From the NCBI RefSeq assembly GCF_900116105.1, contig NZ_FPAC01000001.1, positions 1,788,862 to 1,852,861 of the forward strand: a stretch of 64,000 bases of DNA, read 5' to 3'. The position numbers and the translations under genes are program-made. Shown here piece by piece: positions 18,987 to 28,158 of the stretch (position 1 is its first letter; the number at the start of each line of letters is the position of its first letter). Source of the DNA: Paenibacillus sp. 453mf (GTDB taxonomy: Bacteria > Bacillota > Bacilli > Paenibacillales > Paenibacillaceae). Under the pieces are notes generated by a model. The model was not told the origin of the DNA, ran no database searches, and was given only the letters and a program-made list of their open reading frames with translations.

Positions 18987-19015
18987 ATACTAACTCTATT
19001 TATCCGATAATGCAA
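18987..19015 (-). promoter_or_regulatory. Putative sigma-A promoter of the guanidine operon
   Basis: On the minus strand TTGCAT (19015-19010), a 17-bp spacer and TAGTAT (18992-18987) precede the riboswitch by about 30 bp, in the right position to start the leader RNA. Confidence 0.5.
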
Positions 19016-19218
19016 TAAAAAATACCAAAAAACTCAAAACATTCCGAATTCATTTGTATTAAACGACTTCAATCTGTGTATTTTCCACCAAAACAGAACA
19101 TTAGTTCCTATATAAAACAAAAAAAGTGCTTGATTTTTGAAAAAAGCCCTGCAACAATGTGAGAAGAAATAACATTGATGAAATCACAGAATGAATGAGT
19201 TATTAGAGGAGGGATTGT

Positions 19219-20550
19219 ATGTCACAAACCATAACATTAAAAAGAGACCTGTCACTCACTCATGTTGTGACCATGGGACTCGCCTGGATGTCCCCTATGA
19301 TTTTCTTTACTAGCTTCGGTGTGCTTCATGAAGGTTCAGGCGGAATGCTCCTGGCAGCCTATGTAATTGCATTTGCAGCTATTCTATTCACCGCAGCAAG
19401 CTATGGTCAGATGGCAAGAGCATTCCCTGTATCCGGTTCCGCGTATACCTATGTAAGCAAAGCAATGAATCCTTTCATAGGCTTTATTGTCGGCTGAGTC
19501 ATTTTACTGGATTACCTGTTCTCTTGCATTGTCGCCGTACTTATGTTTGGCATTAATCTTAATGCCCAGTTCACGAATGTACCCTCCTATGCATGGATCA
19601 TCCTGCTGACGCTTGTCGTTATGACGATCAATATTATCGGTATAAAAACCTCAGCTAACATAAACAAAATTTTTGTATTAATGCAAATTCTATTTATCGC
19701 AAGCTTCTGCGCACTTCTTGTTTACAAAGCGGTAAGCGAAGGGTTTACTGCTGGATTGAATCCACTGAACACCACGAAGGGTGTTTCTTTTTCCTCTATT
19801 TTGGCCGGTGCCTCTCTTGTCTGTTTTTCCTTCCTTGGATTCGATTCAATTACGACAATGGCGGAAGAAACCAAAGAGCCTAAGAAGACGATTCCTCGTG
19901 CCATTATGATCATCGTAATCGCCGCTGGTCTCATGTATTTTGTAACGGCATACTTAATACAGCAGCTATATCCATCCCTTACATTTAGTGATATCGACTC
20001 TGCCGGTTTTGAACTTATGCAGGTGATTGGCGGGGGTTTACTCGCATCCATTTTCACATTTGTTATTATCTTCTCCATACTTGCTCAAGGAATGGCCTCT
20101 ATGACTACGGTCTCTCGTCTTCTCTTAGTCATGGGCAGATCTTCCTTGCTTCCGGCCAAATTCAGCTCCATTCACCCTAAATATCGGACCCCTGTCTTTA
20201 ACATCGTATTAGTCAGCATCATTTCCTTGTTCGCCATATTTATCAGTCTAGAGACGGCTATTATGTTTGTCAGCTTCGGAGCACTGACCGCCTTCCTGTT
20301 CGTGAACTTATCCGTAATATTTCATTACATTATTCGTAATAAGCAGCGAGAACCTAAAGATATCCTGTTCCGACTTGCATTCCCAATTATTGGCGCTGGA
20401 TTCGTATTCTATCTGATTACGCTGCTTGAGATTTCTTCTCTGCTTCTCGGAATGGGATGGATCGTATTAGGACTCATTATGTATACAATAAACAGAGTGA
20501 AATCGGCGAAAGAAGGCGTAGTCTTAGGCGAGATTGAAGAAGCAGTATAG
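19219..20550 (+). pseudogene. APC-family permease with an in-frame TGA
   Basis: One continuous frame of 444 codons from ATG 19219 (site AGAGGAGG) encodes an APC-superfamily amino-acid/amine permease of about 12 transmembrane segments, including 'GLAWMSPMIFFTSFGVL' and 'EETKEPKKTIPRAI'. It is interrupted at codon 93 by TGA (19495-19497) in 'FIGFIVG*VILLDYLF', where relatives usually have Trp; a single G-to-A change from TGG explains it. The remainder stays intact to the natural stop at 20550. It diverges from the guanidine operon, and such permeases often accompany urea-carboxylase genes, so an uptake role for guanidine, urea or amine is likely. Probably inactivated recently unless TGA is read through. 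Confidence 0.85.
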
Positions 20551-20607
20551 CTCAATATTATTAAGATAGAGATTACACATAAATCCTGAAATATAAAAAA
20601 ACACACA

Positions 20608-20739
20608 AAAAAACATCTAAGTTCATGCCGTGAATATCGACATAAATTGAATCAATTTCATAAATCATTATTGATCTATATATACCCTTGATGTAAGCAG
20701 CTAAAGGTATTATGAAATTGATTCACTTAGATGTTTTTT
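20608..20739. repeat. Nested inverted-repeat element (~130 bp)
   Basis: Outer arms AAAAAACATCTAAGT (20608-20622) and its exact complement (20725-20739); inner arms GAATCAATTTCATAA (20649-20663) and its complement (20710-20724). The 26 bp at 20699-20724 recur exactly, inverted, at 54206-54231, and the 15-bp core recurs at 31491-31505. It may also terminate the permease transcript (TTTTTT at the right end). Confidence 0.7.
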
Positions 20740-20895
20740 CAAAACCATGTAATTTGAATCGGCAGACACCTATGAAGAGGCCTAGCACTTTCTATGGTAA
20801 GTGGCCATTTTTTAAGGTGAAATCATCTTTATTGAAGATAAAAACTTGCATATGAACTCCATCTCTAGTGATGCAACCCCGAACAACATCTGGTA

Positions 20896-23322
20896 TTACT
20901 GTTTCGTTACATACAAATCCTCATTTAGTGATGGGATGAACGGTGTCCATTCTCCTCCTGAATAGAGAAGCAGCCGATGCATCGCACGTGTACAGGCCGT
21001 ATAAAACAGCTTTCGCTCACTCTCCTGATGATACAGATCTGCAGATGCATCATAGATTAGGACAGCATCAAATTCCACACCTTTCGCCAAATAGACAGGG
21101 ATGACAGACACACCTGCTTCAAAGGTAAGGGTGCTCTTCGTTACAAGCTTCACACCTTGACAGCCACTCGCATTAAGCAGCTCATATGCTTCTTTACTCT
21201 CGGCTGCTGTCTTGGTAATGATACCGATCGAAGTTAGACCTTCTTCCCTAAGTTCAGCGAGGTGCTCGGCCATACGGATCATCCGGCGCTCGTTATTTTC
21301 TATCTTATATAGTTCAGGCTTCTTGCCACTTCGGTTAAAAGGTATGACCTCCTTCGCTTCTGGCAGCAATGCTTTGGTGAATGCTACAATTTCGCTCGTG
21401 GAACGATAACTGCGAACCAGATGAAATAAACTCGTGTCTGCTGCACCATATAACCGAATAAGCGGTGAGTCCACACCATAGAGCTCCGTTGCTTGCGTAT
21501 AGATCGCCTGGCTGAAATCTCCTAGAATGGTCATTCGGGCACGAGGAAACATTTTTTTGAGGTACTCATACTGAAACATTGAATAGTCCTGCCCCTCGTC
21601 CACAAATACATGACGTACATCGGTATTTATCCGCACACCTTCGATGAGCTCTTTTAAATACAAGTAAGGTGTAGCATCTTCATAAAATAGTTCAAGCTTC
21701 CCAAGCTTATCCTGCGTCTGCTGACAAATTTGCGGCCATAACGATGGAACCTCTGCTTCATCCGTCCTCTGCTTAAACACAGACTCTTCCTCAAATAGAC
21801 TCGAGTATATCTGGATTAGATCAATGAAGGACAGCCGCTTTACACTTTGTTTTACAGGTGTGAAATGCTTCCTCACAACCATCGCACGCAGCAGCTCTTC
21901 CTCGCGATCAGCGTAATCGAAATCCCCTTCATCGGCCCTGCGTCTGTTATTTATTCTCTCTCTGACTTCTTCATACTGCTCAGCAAAGTCAAAGACGGCT
22001 CTCTCGTTGTGCAACTCGCTATATACTTCGGCATATAGATCCTTATCAAGATAATCAAGCTCATCTCGTACCCAGGAAGCTGTATGCTCTTTTTTCTCAA
22101 CTATACGAAGTTCACTCAGCATCCACTCCTTCAACAGAGTAATCCGATTTGCTAGGCGAATAGAAGCATCATAGCTGTAGAATTTCGATTTTATTTGCTC
22201 AGCTGTGAATAAATCACGATCACGAAACCGGATCGACTTGAATTGCATACCTTCCTCCATAAGCCAATCAGCATAATTCTGTATAGCGCGCAGAAAGCCC
22301 TCGGAAGCTTTGTACTTTATGCCGCTCAACCTTGCCGAGTACTCTTCTTCATTTGATTGTTGTGCTGCCAATACATATTCCATCTGATCAAAAGGGTCCT
22401 CTAAACTAAAAGTGTCGCATAGCGAATATTCTAGGTATTCCTGGAAGGTCACTTGCTGCATGTTCTCTTCACCGAGCTCAGGCAGGACAGTTGATACATA
22501 GCTGTTAAACATCGGATTCGGTGAGAATAGAACGATTTGATCTGCGGTTAATCTCTCACGGTGCTTATAAAGCAGGTAGGCAGCCCGCTGAAGTGCAGCT
22601 GAAGTTTTCCCACTGCCTGCTGCACCTTGTACGATCAGCATTTTACTGTTATCATCTCGGATTATTGCATTTTGCTCCTTCTGTATCGTGGCTATAATAC
22701 TCCTCATCTGATGGTCCGCACCTTGACCCAGCACCTGCTGCAGCAATTCGTCTCCAATCGTAAGGCTCGTGTCGAACACGTTCTGCAGCTGCCCTCCCTG
22801 AATCTGATACTGCCGTTTTAGTGTCATTGCACCTGCAATGTGTCCAACAGGTGTATCATAGCCGGCCTCTCCCGGCTCATGATCGTAATACAAACTTGCT
22901 ATGGGAGTACGCCAGTCATAAACCAAGAAATTCATTCCCTCCGTATCCACTAAGGAAGAAACGCCGATATAGATCTTTTCCGTGAGGCTCATACCTTTTT
23001 CCTCAAAATCAATTCTGCCAAAATAGGGCGAACCCAGCAATCGCTTCATGTTTCTCAATTGCTGCAAACGCAGCTTGTGGCTTCTCTCCCGTTCAGACAA
23101 TAACACTTCTTGCTGCCTTATGCTGTAAAACGTCTCTTCAAAGTCCTCATGTGTATTTGTGTTGACCGTCACTTCCTCCCAGAAGCGTCTCCGGATACCT
23201 GTAACTTGGTCATGTAATCCCGTAACCTCCGGCTCCAATTCTATAATTCTCGCTTCTAGCTCATTTACAACCTTATTTAACCGTTCCTGCTCTTGAGTCC
23301 ATTCCTTAGCATCCTTCTTCAC
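20896..23322 (-). CDS. helD: HelD-like RNA polymerase recycling ATPase (UvrD/Rep family)
   Basis: An 808-residue superfamily 1 helicase-like protein, close to the 774 residues of B. subtilis HelD. N-terminal coiled-coil arm (~10-100), 'YIGVSSLVDTEGMNFLVYDW' region, Walker A 'VQGAAGSGKTSAALQR', motif II-like 'VFVDEGQDY', and C-terminal motifs 'KGVEFDAVLIYD' and 'YTACTRAMHRL'. HelD releases stalled RNA polymerase from nucleic acid using ATP. GTG 23322 preceded by AAGGAG (11-base spacer) is preferred; the frame continues about 75 codons further upstream, but that extension does not resemble the family. It stands alone. Confidence 0.85.
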   Translation of the reverse strand: MKKDAKEWTQEQERLNKVVNELEARIIELEPEVTGLHDQVTGIRRRFWEEVTVNTNTHEDFEETFYSIRQQEVLLSERERSHKLRLQQLRNMKRLLGSPYFGRIDFEEKGMSLTEKIYIGVSSLVDTEGMNFLVYDWRTPIASLYYDHEPGEAGYDTPVGHIAGAMTLKRQYQIQGGQLQNVFDTSLTIGDELLQQVLGQGADHQMRSIIATIQKEQNAIIRDDNSKMLIVQGAAGSGKTSAALQRAAYLLYKHRERLTADQIVLFSPNPMFNSYVSTVLPELGEENMQQVTFQEYLEYSLCDTFSLEDPFDQMEYVLAAQQSNEEEYSARLSGIKYKASEGFLRAIQNYADWLMEEGMQFKSIRFRDRDLFTAEQIKSKFYSYDASIRLANRITLLKEWMLSELRIVEKKEHTASWVRDELDYLDKDLYAEVYSELHNERAVFDFAEQYEEVRERINNRRRADEGDFDYADREEELLRAMVVRKHFTPVKQSVKRLSFIDLIQIYSSLFEEESVFKQRTDEAEVPSLWPQICQQTQDKLGKLELFYEDATPYLYLKELIEGVRINTDVRHVFVDEGQDYSMFQYEYLKKMFPRARMTILGDFSQAIYTQATELYGVDSPLIRLYGAADTSLFHLVRSYRSTSEIVAFTKALLPEAKEVIPFNRSGKKPELYKIENNERRMIRMAEHLAELREEGLTSIGIITKTAAESKEAYELLNASGCQGVKLVTKSTLTFEAGVSVIPVYLAKGVEFDAVLIYDASADLYHQESERKLFYTACTRAMHRLLLYSGGEWTPFIPSLNEDLYVTKQ

Positions 23323-23560
23323 TTGTAGATTCGCTCCTTCATTCGTAATTTGACAATCTACAAGGCATATGATAAGATTATAGTGTGAGATAAAAAATAG
23401 GTTCATTATGCCTTGTGACAAGATTTGAGACATTCGTTTCAATATCGTATCACAATGCTTTTTTGTGTGCAATTCTATTTTTTTATATATGGTCAGACTC
23501 GGTGAACCTGCCGGGTCTTTTATTATGTACACCAGCTCGTATAGCACAGTCCCTATAGAT

Positions 23561-23594
23561 AATTTGAAGCCACCCTATAAGGTGGCTTCAAATT
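23561..23594. terminator. Palindromic hairpin, probable terminator
   Basis: A perfect 14-bp stem AATTTGAAGCCACC (23561-23574) with GGTGGCTTCAAATT (23581-23594), 33 bp past the stop of the minus-strand gene at 23627. The T-run is weak on both strands. Confidence 0.55.
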
Positions 23595-23626
23595 TAAATA
23601 ATTCATCAGATTCAAGCGTAACATCC

Positions 23627-23935
23627 TCAGCCTTCCACGATATCTGCTCGAAGATCTGCTGCCACTTCCATCATCATAGGTACAACTTCTTCTTGAGAAA
23701 TGGCCACATACACATCACCCATATAGTGCCGAAATGGAACCCTCATCCCTCCAAGCTCCCACATGAAGAAATCTCCCTTGATAGACATCGTGCTCTCCGG
23801 ACCTTTGACAGTCAGTACGGCCTCATAAGTAAAATCAGGCTTCCCGGCGAAATATTCCTTGCACTCATCTAATGAAATCGCTTGAGCTTCAGCAGCATCT
23901 TGCATTGATCTAGTAATTCGAAATCGTTGATTCAT
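23627..23935 (-). CDS. Hypothetical protein
   Basis: A 102-residue soluble protein that I do not recognise. It contains methionine-rich stretches ('FMWELGGMRVPFRHYMGDV', 'EVVPMMMEVAA') and no cysteine, signal or membrane segment. It starts 22 bp after the stop of the flavoprotein gene on the same strand, so it is probably the last gene of that unit and may serve the same redox function, but nothing in the sequence proves it. Confidence 0.65.
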   Translation of the reverse strand: MNQRFRITRSMQDAAEAQAISLDECKEYFAGKPDFTYEAVLTVKGPESTMSIKGDFFMWELGGMRVPFRHYMGDVYVAISQEEVVPMMMEVAADLRADIVEG

Positions 23936-23957
23936 TTATATATCCTCCAGATGTCAT

Positions 23958-24668
23958 TTAATACCCAAAGAAAGCATCCTTCTTAATATTCTGCTTGGTG
24001 ATCGCATTTGATTGCAAGTAAGAAGACACAGAGTCTACCATCGACTTGGGTCCTGCCGCATAGTATTTGCCGTTATTGTTATACTCACTGATAAATCGGC
24101 TGATTTCTTGATCTAAGTGCTCTCTTGAATCCAGATAATTGATCTGGATCCAAGGGAGGTGGCTAGCCATCTCATCAAGCTCGTCTTTAAACAAATAGGA
24201 GCCTTGACTGTCCAAATAGAGCAACCGAACAGGTCTCTCCTCTCCATCTTCCACTGTTTCGAGTTGCTTCAGAATCGACCGGATCGGAGTTATCCCAATC
24301 CCCCCTGCAATAATTAAAGAAGGGCTCTCCTTATCAAGGTAAAATGCCCCTACAGGACCACTTACCTTGATCTTCATTCCTTGCCTCAGCTCTAACATTG
24401 CCTGCTTGTAGTCGCTGGGAGTATCTCCAATACGTGTCGTTATTTTGACAACCTTCTCGGATGGAATGGAGGCAATGCTGAAAGGCTTAGTCGCGTTCTT
24501 GACAGCTCTATGCGTAATACTGAACAACCCGTATTGCCCTGCTCTCCATGTTAAATCTTTATCTTTCTCAAATACGAAAGTATACACGCCGTCCGATTCT
24601 TTATAGCTCTCCAGAAATGAAAGCTCTCTTTTCTTGAAAATAGAGAACATATCTTTAAAAAAACTCAT
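23958..24668 (-). CDS. Ferredoxin-reductase-like FAD/NAD(P)-binding oxidoreductase
   Basis: A 236-residue flavoprotein of the ferredoxin-NADP reductase fold: FAD-binding barrel with 'RAGQYGLFSI' and the variant flavin motif 'KPFSIAS' (residues ~60-66), then the NAD-binding domain with 'IIAGGIGITPIRSIL' and 'YYAAGPKSMV'. No iron-sulfur or haem domain is fused, so it needs a separate electron acceptor. It lies between the UvrA-like gene (15 bp) and a hypothetical gene on the same strand. Confidence 0.85.
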   Translation of the reverse strand: MSFFKDMFSIFKKRELSFLESYKESDGVYTFVFEKDKDLTWRAGQYGLFSITHRAVKNATKPFSIASIPSEKVVKITTRIGDTPSDYKQAMLELRQGMKIKVSGPVGAFYLDKESPSLIIAGGIGITPIRSILKQLETVEDGEERPVRLLYLDSQGSYLFKDELDEMASHLPWIQINYLDSREHLDQEISRFISEYNNNGKYYAAGPKSMVDSVSSYLQSNAITKQNIKKDAFFGY

Positions 24669-24683
24669 GTCTCTACCTCCCCC

Positions 24684-26939
24684 TTACTTCAGGTATTTTC
24701 CGGTTATCGACGCTTCTGCATGAAGGATCTGTGCAGGTGTTCCCTCATACACGATTTGACCGCCCTTGCTGCCTCCATCAGGGCCCAGATCAATAATCCA
24801 ATCCGCTTGGCTGATCACCTCAAGGTTATGTTCAATGACAATTACCGTATTGCCAGCATCTACAAGTCGGTTCATAATCGCAAGCAAGTGTCCGATATCG
24901 GACATATGAAGACCCGTTGTCGGCTCGTCCATTACATAGATGCTGCCCTTCTTATGCAGCTCGCTTGCCAGCTTGATACGCTGACATTCCCCGCCAGACA
25001 ACGTGCTGAGCGGCTGACCCAGTGTTACGTAGTTTAGTCCTACATCGCTCATCGCCTGCAGCTTGCGGACGACTTCCTTAAGCTCAAAGAATTCCAGGGC
25101 CTGCTCTACGGTCATCGCCAGTACATCAGCAATCGATTGGCCGTTCAGCTTGTATTCCAGCACCTCTTCCTTGAAGCGCTTGCCTCCACACACATCACAC
25201 GGCAGCTTCACACTGTCGAGAAATGCAAGGTCTGTATACACCACGCCCAGCCCTTGGCAATTCTCACAGGCTCCTTTGGAGTTAAAACTGAACAAGCCTT
25301 GGTTTACTTTGTTTGCGGAAGCAAACGCTTTGCGGACATCATCCATAATACCTGTGTAGGTAGCGGGATTGGAACGTGTTGACACACCAACTGCCGATTG
25401 GTCAATGACAATCGCATCTGGATGCTCACTAAGAAATATGTCGTTTATCAGCGTGCTTTTGCCCGAACCCGCAACTCCCGTAACAACAGTCAGAATGCCT
25501 GCTGGAATATCTACATTGACGTTCTTCAGATTATGCAAGGATGCATCCTTGATCGAGAGCTGGCCTGATGGACGTCTAGTGTCCTGCTTCAATTGAAGCG
25601 GGAGCTTCATATGGTTGCCTGTCAGTGTATTCGATTCCAGCAGACCTTGGTAGCTGCCCTCATATACTATATTGCCGCCACGACTCCCGGCATAAGGACC
25701 TACATCCACAATATGGTCCGCGACCTTGATGACATCGGGATCATGTTCAACCACTATCACCGTATTGCCCTTGTCGCGCAGCTTCAACAGCAATTCGTTC
25801 AGCCTATGCACGTCACGTGGATGCAGACCCACACTGGGCTCATCGAAGATATAAGTAACATCAACCAAACTTCCACTTAAATGCTTGACCATCTTGACGC
25901 GCTGAGACTCGCCACCGGACAAAGTATCTGTCTCACGATCCAGTGTCAAATAGTCAAGTCCAATATCTACAAGATGCTGAAGCCGCTCTGTCAGCGATTT
26001 AACGATGGGCGCTGCAATCGGCTCTTCAATATTTTGAATGACCTTCAGGAGTTCGCCTGCTTCCATCGAAGACATCTCCGCAATGTTGAGCCCATTAATA
26101 CGGCAGCTTAATGTCGCTTGGCTTAGTCTCGCACCGTGACAGCTGGAGCAAGGGCCTTCGGAGATAAAAGGAGCAACTGCTTTTTGTGTTCGTTCGGATT
26201 TGGTCTTTACATCTTGCTTGATGTATTTGTTGGTAAACTTCTCAATGACGCCTTCCACTGTCACATTCGTTGCTTTTCCTGCAAAATCCATCTTTACTTT
26301 CCGTGCTTTGGAATAGAGCAGATGATCCAGTTCTTCTTCTGAGTAATCACTCAGCTTCTTGTCCGGATCATAGTCTCCTGATTGTATTAGCATATTCCAT
26401 TCCCAACCGTTTACCGAATAGTCAGGCAGCATAATCGCTCCTTCCGAGAGCGACTTGGACATGTCGATTGCCATCTTCATGTTAACACCCAGCTTCCGCC
26501 CCAAGCCGCTGCACTCCGGGCACATCCCTTGCGGATCGTTAAAAGAGAACATATGCGCTGCTCCAACATGTGGCTGTCCAACACGAGAGAACAGAAGGCG
26601 CAGGATCGGAGAAATATCGGTAATCGTACCCATCGTGGAATGGGACCCGCCGCCCAGTCGTTTCTGATCCACGATGACGGCCATGCTTAAATTCTCAATT
26701 GCGTCTGTATCAGGCTGCGGCACACGGGGGAGAAAATTACGCACGAACATACTGAAATTTTCATTTAGCAAACGTGTGGATTCTGCTGCAATCGTATCAA
26801 AGACGATGGATGACTTGCCCGAGCCCGACACGCCGGTGAAAATGGTGATCTTCCGCTTCGGAATACGCAAGGATACATCATTCAGATTATTTTCCCTTGC
26901 CCCGGAGAGTACAATGTACTCTTGATTCCATTCCTTCAT
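24684..26939 (-). CDS. Short UvrA paralogue (UvrA2/drug-resistance type ABC ATPase)
   Basis: A 751-residue tandem ABC ATPase of the UvrA family, about 200 residues shorter than housekeeping UvrA (~940-950). Walker A motifs 'GVSGSGKSSIV' (near residue 35) and 'GVAGSGKSTLI', signatures 'LSGGESQRVKM' and 'LSGGECQRIKLA', zinc-knuckle cysteines 'CPECSGLG' and 'CENCQGLG'. The N-terminal UvrB-binding/insertion part is shortened, as in UvrA2/DrrC-type proteins linked to tolerance of DNA-binding drugs. It follows the ArsR-SRPBCC pair on the same strand (35-bp gap) with AAAGGAG before ATG, so the ArsR-type repressor may control it. Confidence 0.88.
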   Translation of the reverse strand: MKEWNQEYIVLSGARENNLNDVSLRIPKRKITIFTGVSGSGKSSIVFDTIAAESTRLLNENFSMFVRNFLPRVPQPDTDAIENLSMAVIVDQKRLGGGSHSTMGTITDISPILRLLFSRVGQPHVGAAHMFSFNDPQGMCPECSGLGRKLGVNMKMAIDMSKSLSEGAIMLPDYSVNGWEWNMLIQSGDYDPDKKLSDYSEEELDHLLYSKARKVKMDFAGKATNVTVEGVIEKFTNKYIKQDVKTKSERTQKAVAPFISEGPCSSCHGARLSQATLSCRINGLNIAEMSSMEAGELLKVIQNIEEPIAAPIVKSLTERLQHLVDIGLDYLTLDRETDTLSGGESQRVKMVKHLSGSLVDVTYIFDEPSVGLHPRDVHRLNELLLKLRDKGNTVIVVEHDPDVIKVADHIVDVGPYAGSRGGNIVYEGSYQGLLESNTLTGNHMKLPLQLKQDTRRPSGQLSIKDASLHNLKNVNVDIPAGILTVVTGVAGSGKSTLINDIFLSEHPDAIVIDQSAVGVSTRSNPATYTGIMDDVRKAFASANKVNQGLFSFNSKGACENCQGLGVVYTDLAFLDSVKLPCDVCGGKRFKEEVLEYKLNGQSIADVLAMTVEQALEFFELKEVVRKLQAMSDVGLNYVTLGQPLSTLSGGECQRIKLASELHKKGSIYVMDEPTTGLHMSDIGHLLAIMNRLVDAGNTVIVIEHNLEVISQADWIIDLGPDGGSKGGQIVYEGTPAQILHAEASITGKYLK

Positions 26940-26974
26940 GCTTACACTCCTTTATTATCATTTGCCTTAGCAAA

Positions 26975-27373
26975 TTATTGTTCCAACATCTGCTCAAGCT
27001 TAACGACCCAAGCATTCCAGCCATGTCTTGCCCCTTCAAGTCCATGAATATTCGTGAATCCGGACTGCTCAAGATGTAGGTTTACTTCACCGTTCCCCAA
27101 GTCCTTCAGAGACAGAGTTACAATATGCTTCTCTTCTCCGGTAGCCCAAGAATAGGACAAACGGTTCGGTTCTTCTACGACGATGACTTCACCATCAACT
27201 ATGCCGTCCCACCATTCAGAAGGCTGATGACGGAATTGAAATCGGTGTCCTACGATCGGCTTGAAATCATTATCCGCAATCCATTTCGCAAGCTTATTTG
27301 AATCTGTAATTGCTGACCATAGCTTCTCAATCGTTGTTGTGAACAGATAATCCATAGACAGAATTGAACTCAT
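26975..27373 (-). CDS. SRPBCC / AHSA1-like domain protein
   Basis: A 132-residue START-like (SRPBCC) protein of the AHSA1 type: 'SMDYLFTTTIEKLWSAITD' at the start and 'GARHGWNAWVVKLEQML' at the end, a common layout. Such proteins bind hydrophobic ligands and are typically encoded directly after an ArsR-type repressor, as here; ATG 27373 overlaps the TGA of that gene (ATGA). The ligand is unknown. A longer frame reaches 27448 inside the upstream gene and is not used. Confidence 0.88.
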   Translation of the reverse strand: MSSILSMDYLFTTTIEKLWSAITDSNKLAKWIADNDFKPIVGHRFQFRHQPSEWWDGIVDGEVIVVEEPNRLSYSWATGEEKHIVTLSLKDLGNGEVNLHLEQSGFTNIHGLEGARHGWNAWVVKLEQMLEQ

Positions 27374-27699
27374 TCTTCTTCCTCCTCTAATAGGTCGCTT
27401 AGTCTCATCATGTTTGCACTCCAATACTTGCTGTAGAACGCCACCCAATCTTGTACTTCTTTTAATGGCGAGGGATTGAGTCTATACCTCGTTTCTCTGC
27501 CAACCTTGCGGTCATATACCAAGTCAGCCTCTTTCAGAATGGTTAAATGCTTGGACACGGCTGTCCTGCCCATTTCAAAATGCGAAGTCAATTCATGAAG
27601 CGGTACCTCTTCTGTATCTGCTAACAGATAAATCAGCTGACGTCTCGTCGGGTCTGCAATCGCGTTAAATACATCCCTTGACGTATCGTTCTCTCTCAC
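27370..27699 (-). CDS. ArsR-family HTH repressor
   Basis: A 109-residue winged-helix regulator: 'VFNAIADPTRRQLIYLLAD' start and recognition helix 'GRTAVSKHLTILKEADLV'. No cysteine-based metal site is visible; it belongs to the metal-independent ArsR group that usually regulates a following SRPBCC gene. GTG start at 27699 after GGAGAGGG. First gene of a probable operon: ArsR, SRPBCC, UvrA-like, flavoprotein, hypothetical. Confidence 0.88.
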   Translation of the reverse strand: MRENDTSRDVFNAIADPTRRQLIYLLADTEEVPLHELTSHFEMGRTAVSKHLTILKEADLVYDRKVGRETRYRLNPSPLKEVQDWVAFYSKYWSANMMRLSDLLEEEEE

Positions 27700-28158
27700 A
27701 ACACCCTCTCCTATGTATTATTACCAAGAAATAGGAAATCTTCGATAATATACGCAAACTTTCAAAAAGGACACCGTTTGGTGACGAAACGATTATAAGA
27801 CACCCCACAGTGTCGTGTCAATACAGCACACATCGCATCTATTCTTACGAAAAAAGCCGCCCAAAAGGCGACTTCAGATTAAAAACCAATGACTACACAA
27901 GCACAGCACAGGATCCTTCATAAGAACTTTTAGAGGCAAACGATCCTCTTGTGCGACATCATTGACGTTGCGATCTTACACGAATTAGGTAATACCCTCT
28001 TCGCTGCTCTATATTAGCCCGAACCGTTCATGTTTTAAATATAAGATGATTACCGAACCATATAAAATAAGGACCCCTTGGTTCCGTCATCAGCCAAAAG
28101 GAGCGTCTACACTAAGGGCTGCCGCTCCTTGCTATGCAAATGTTCTTAAACCTATCGA
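27700..28158. other. Intergenic region with two minus-strand hairpins
   Basis: About 460 bp. Contains a terminator-like hairpin at 27850-27874 (AAGCCGCC with GGCGACTT, minus strand followed by TTTTTT) and an 8-bp stem with 27-nt loop at 28098-28140 just past the sqdB stop (minus strand followed by TTTTGG). The stretch between them has no coding region that I can support, yet is flanked by hairpins, so a small RNA is possible but unproven. Confidence 0.45.

Noticed and set aside
23323-23547. N-terminal extension of HelD
   Set aside because: The extra residues do not resemble the family, and a GTG with an AAGGAG site gives the expected length.
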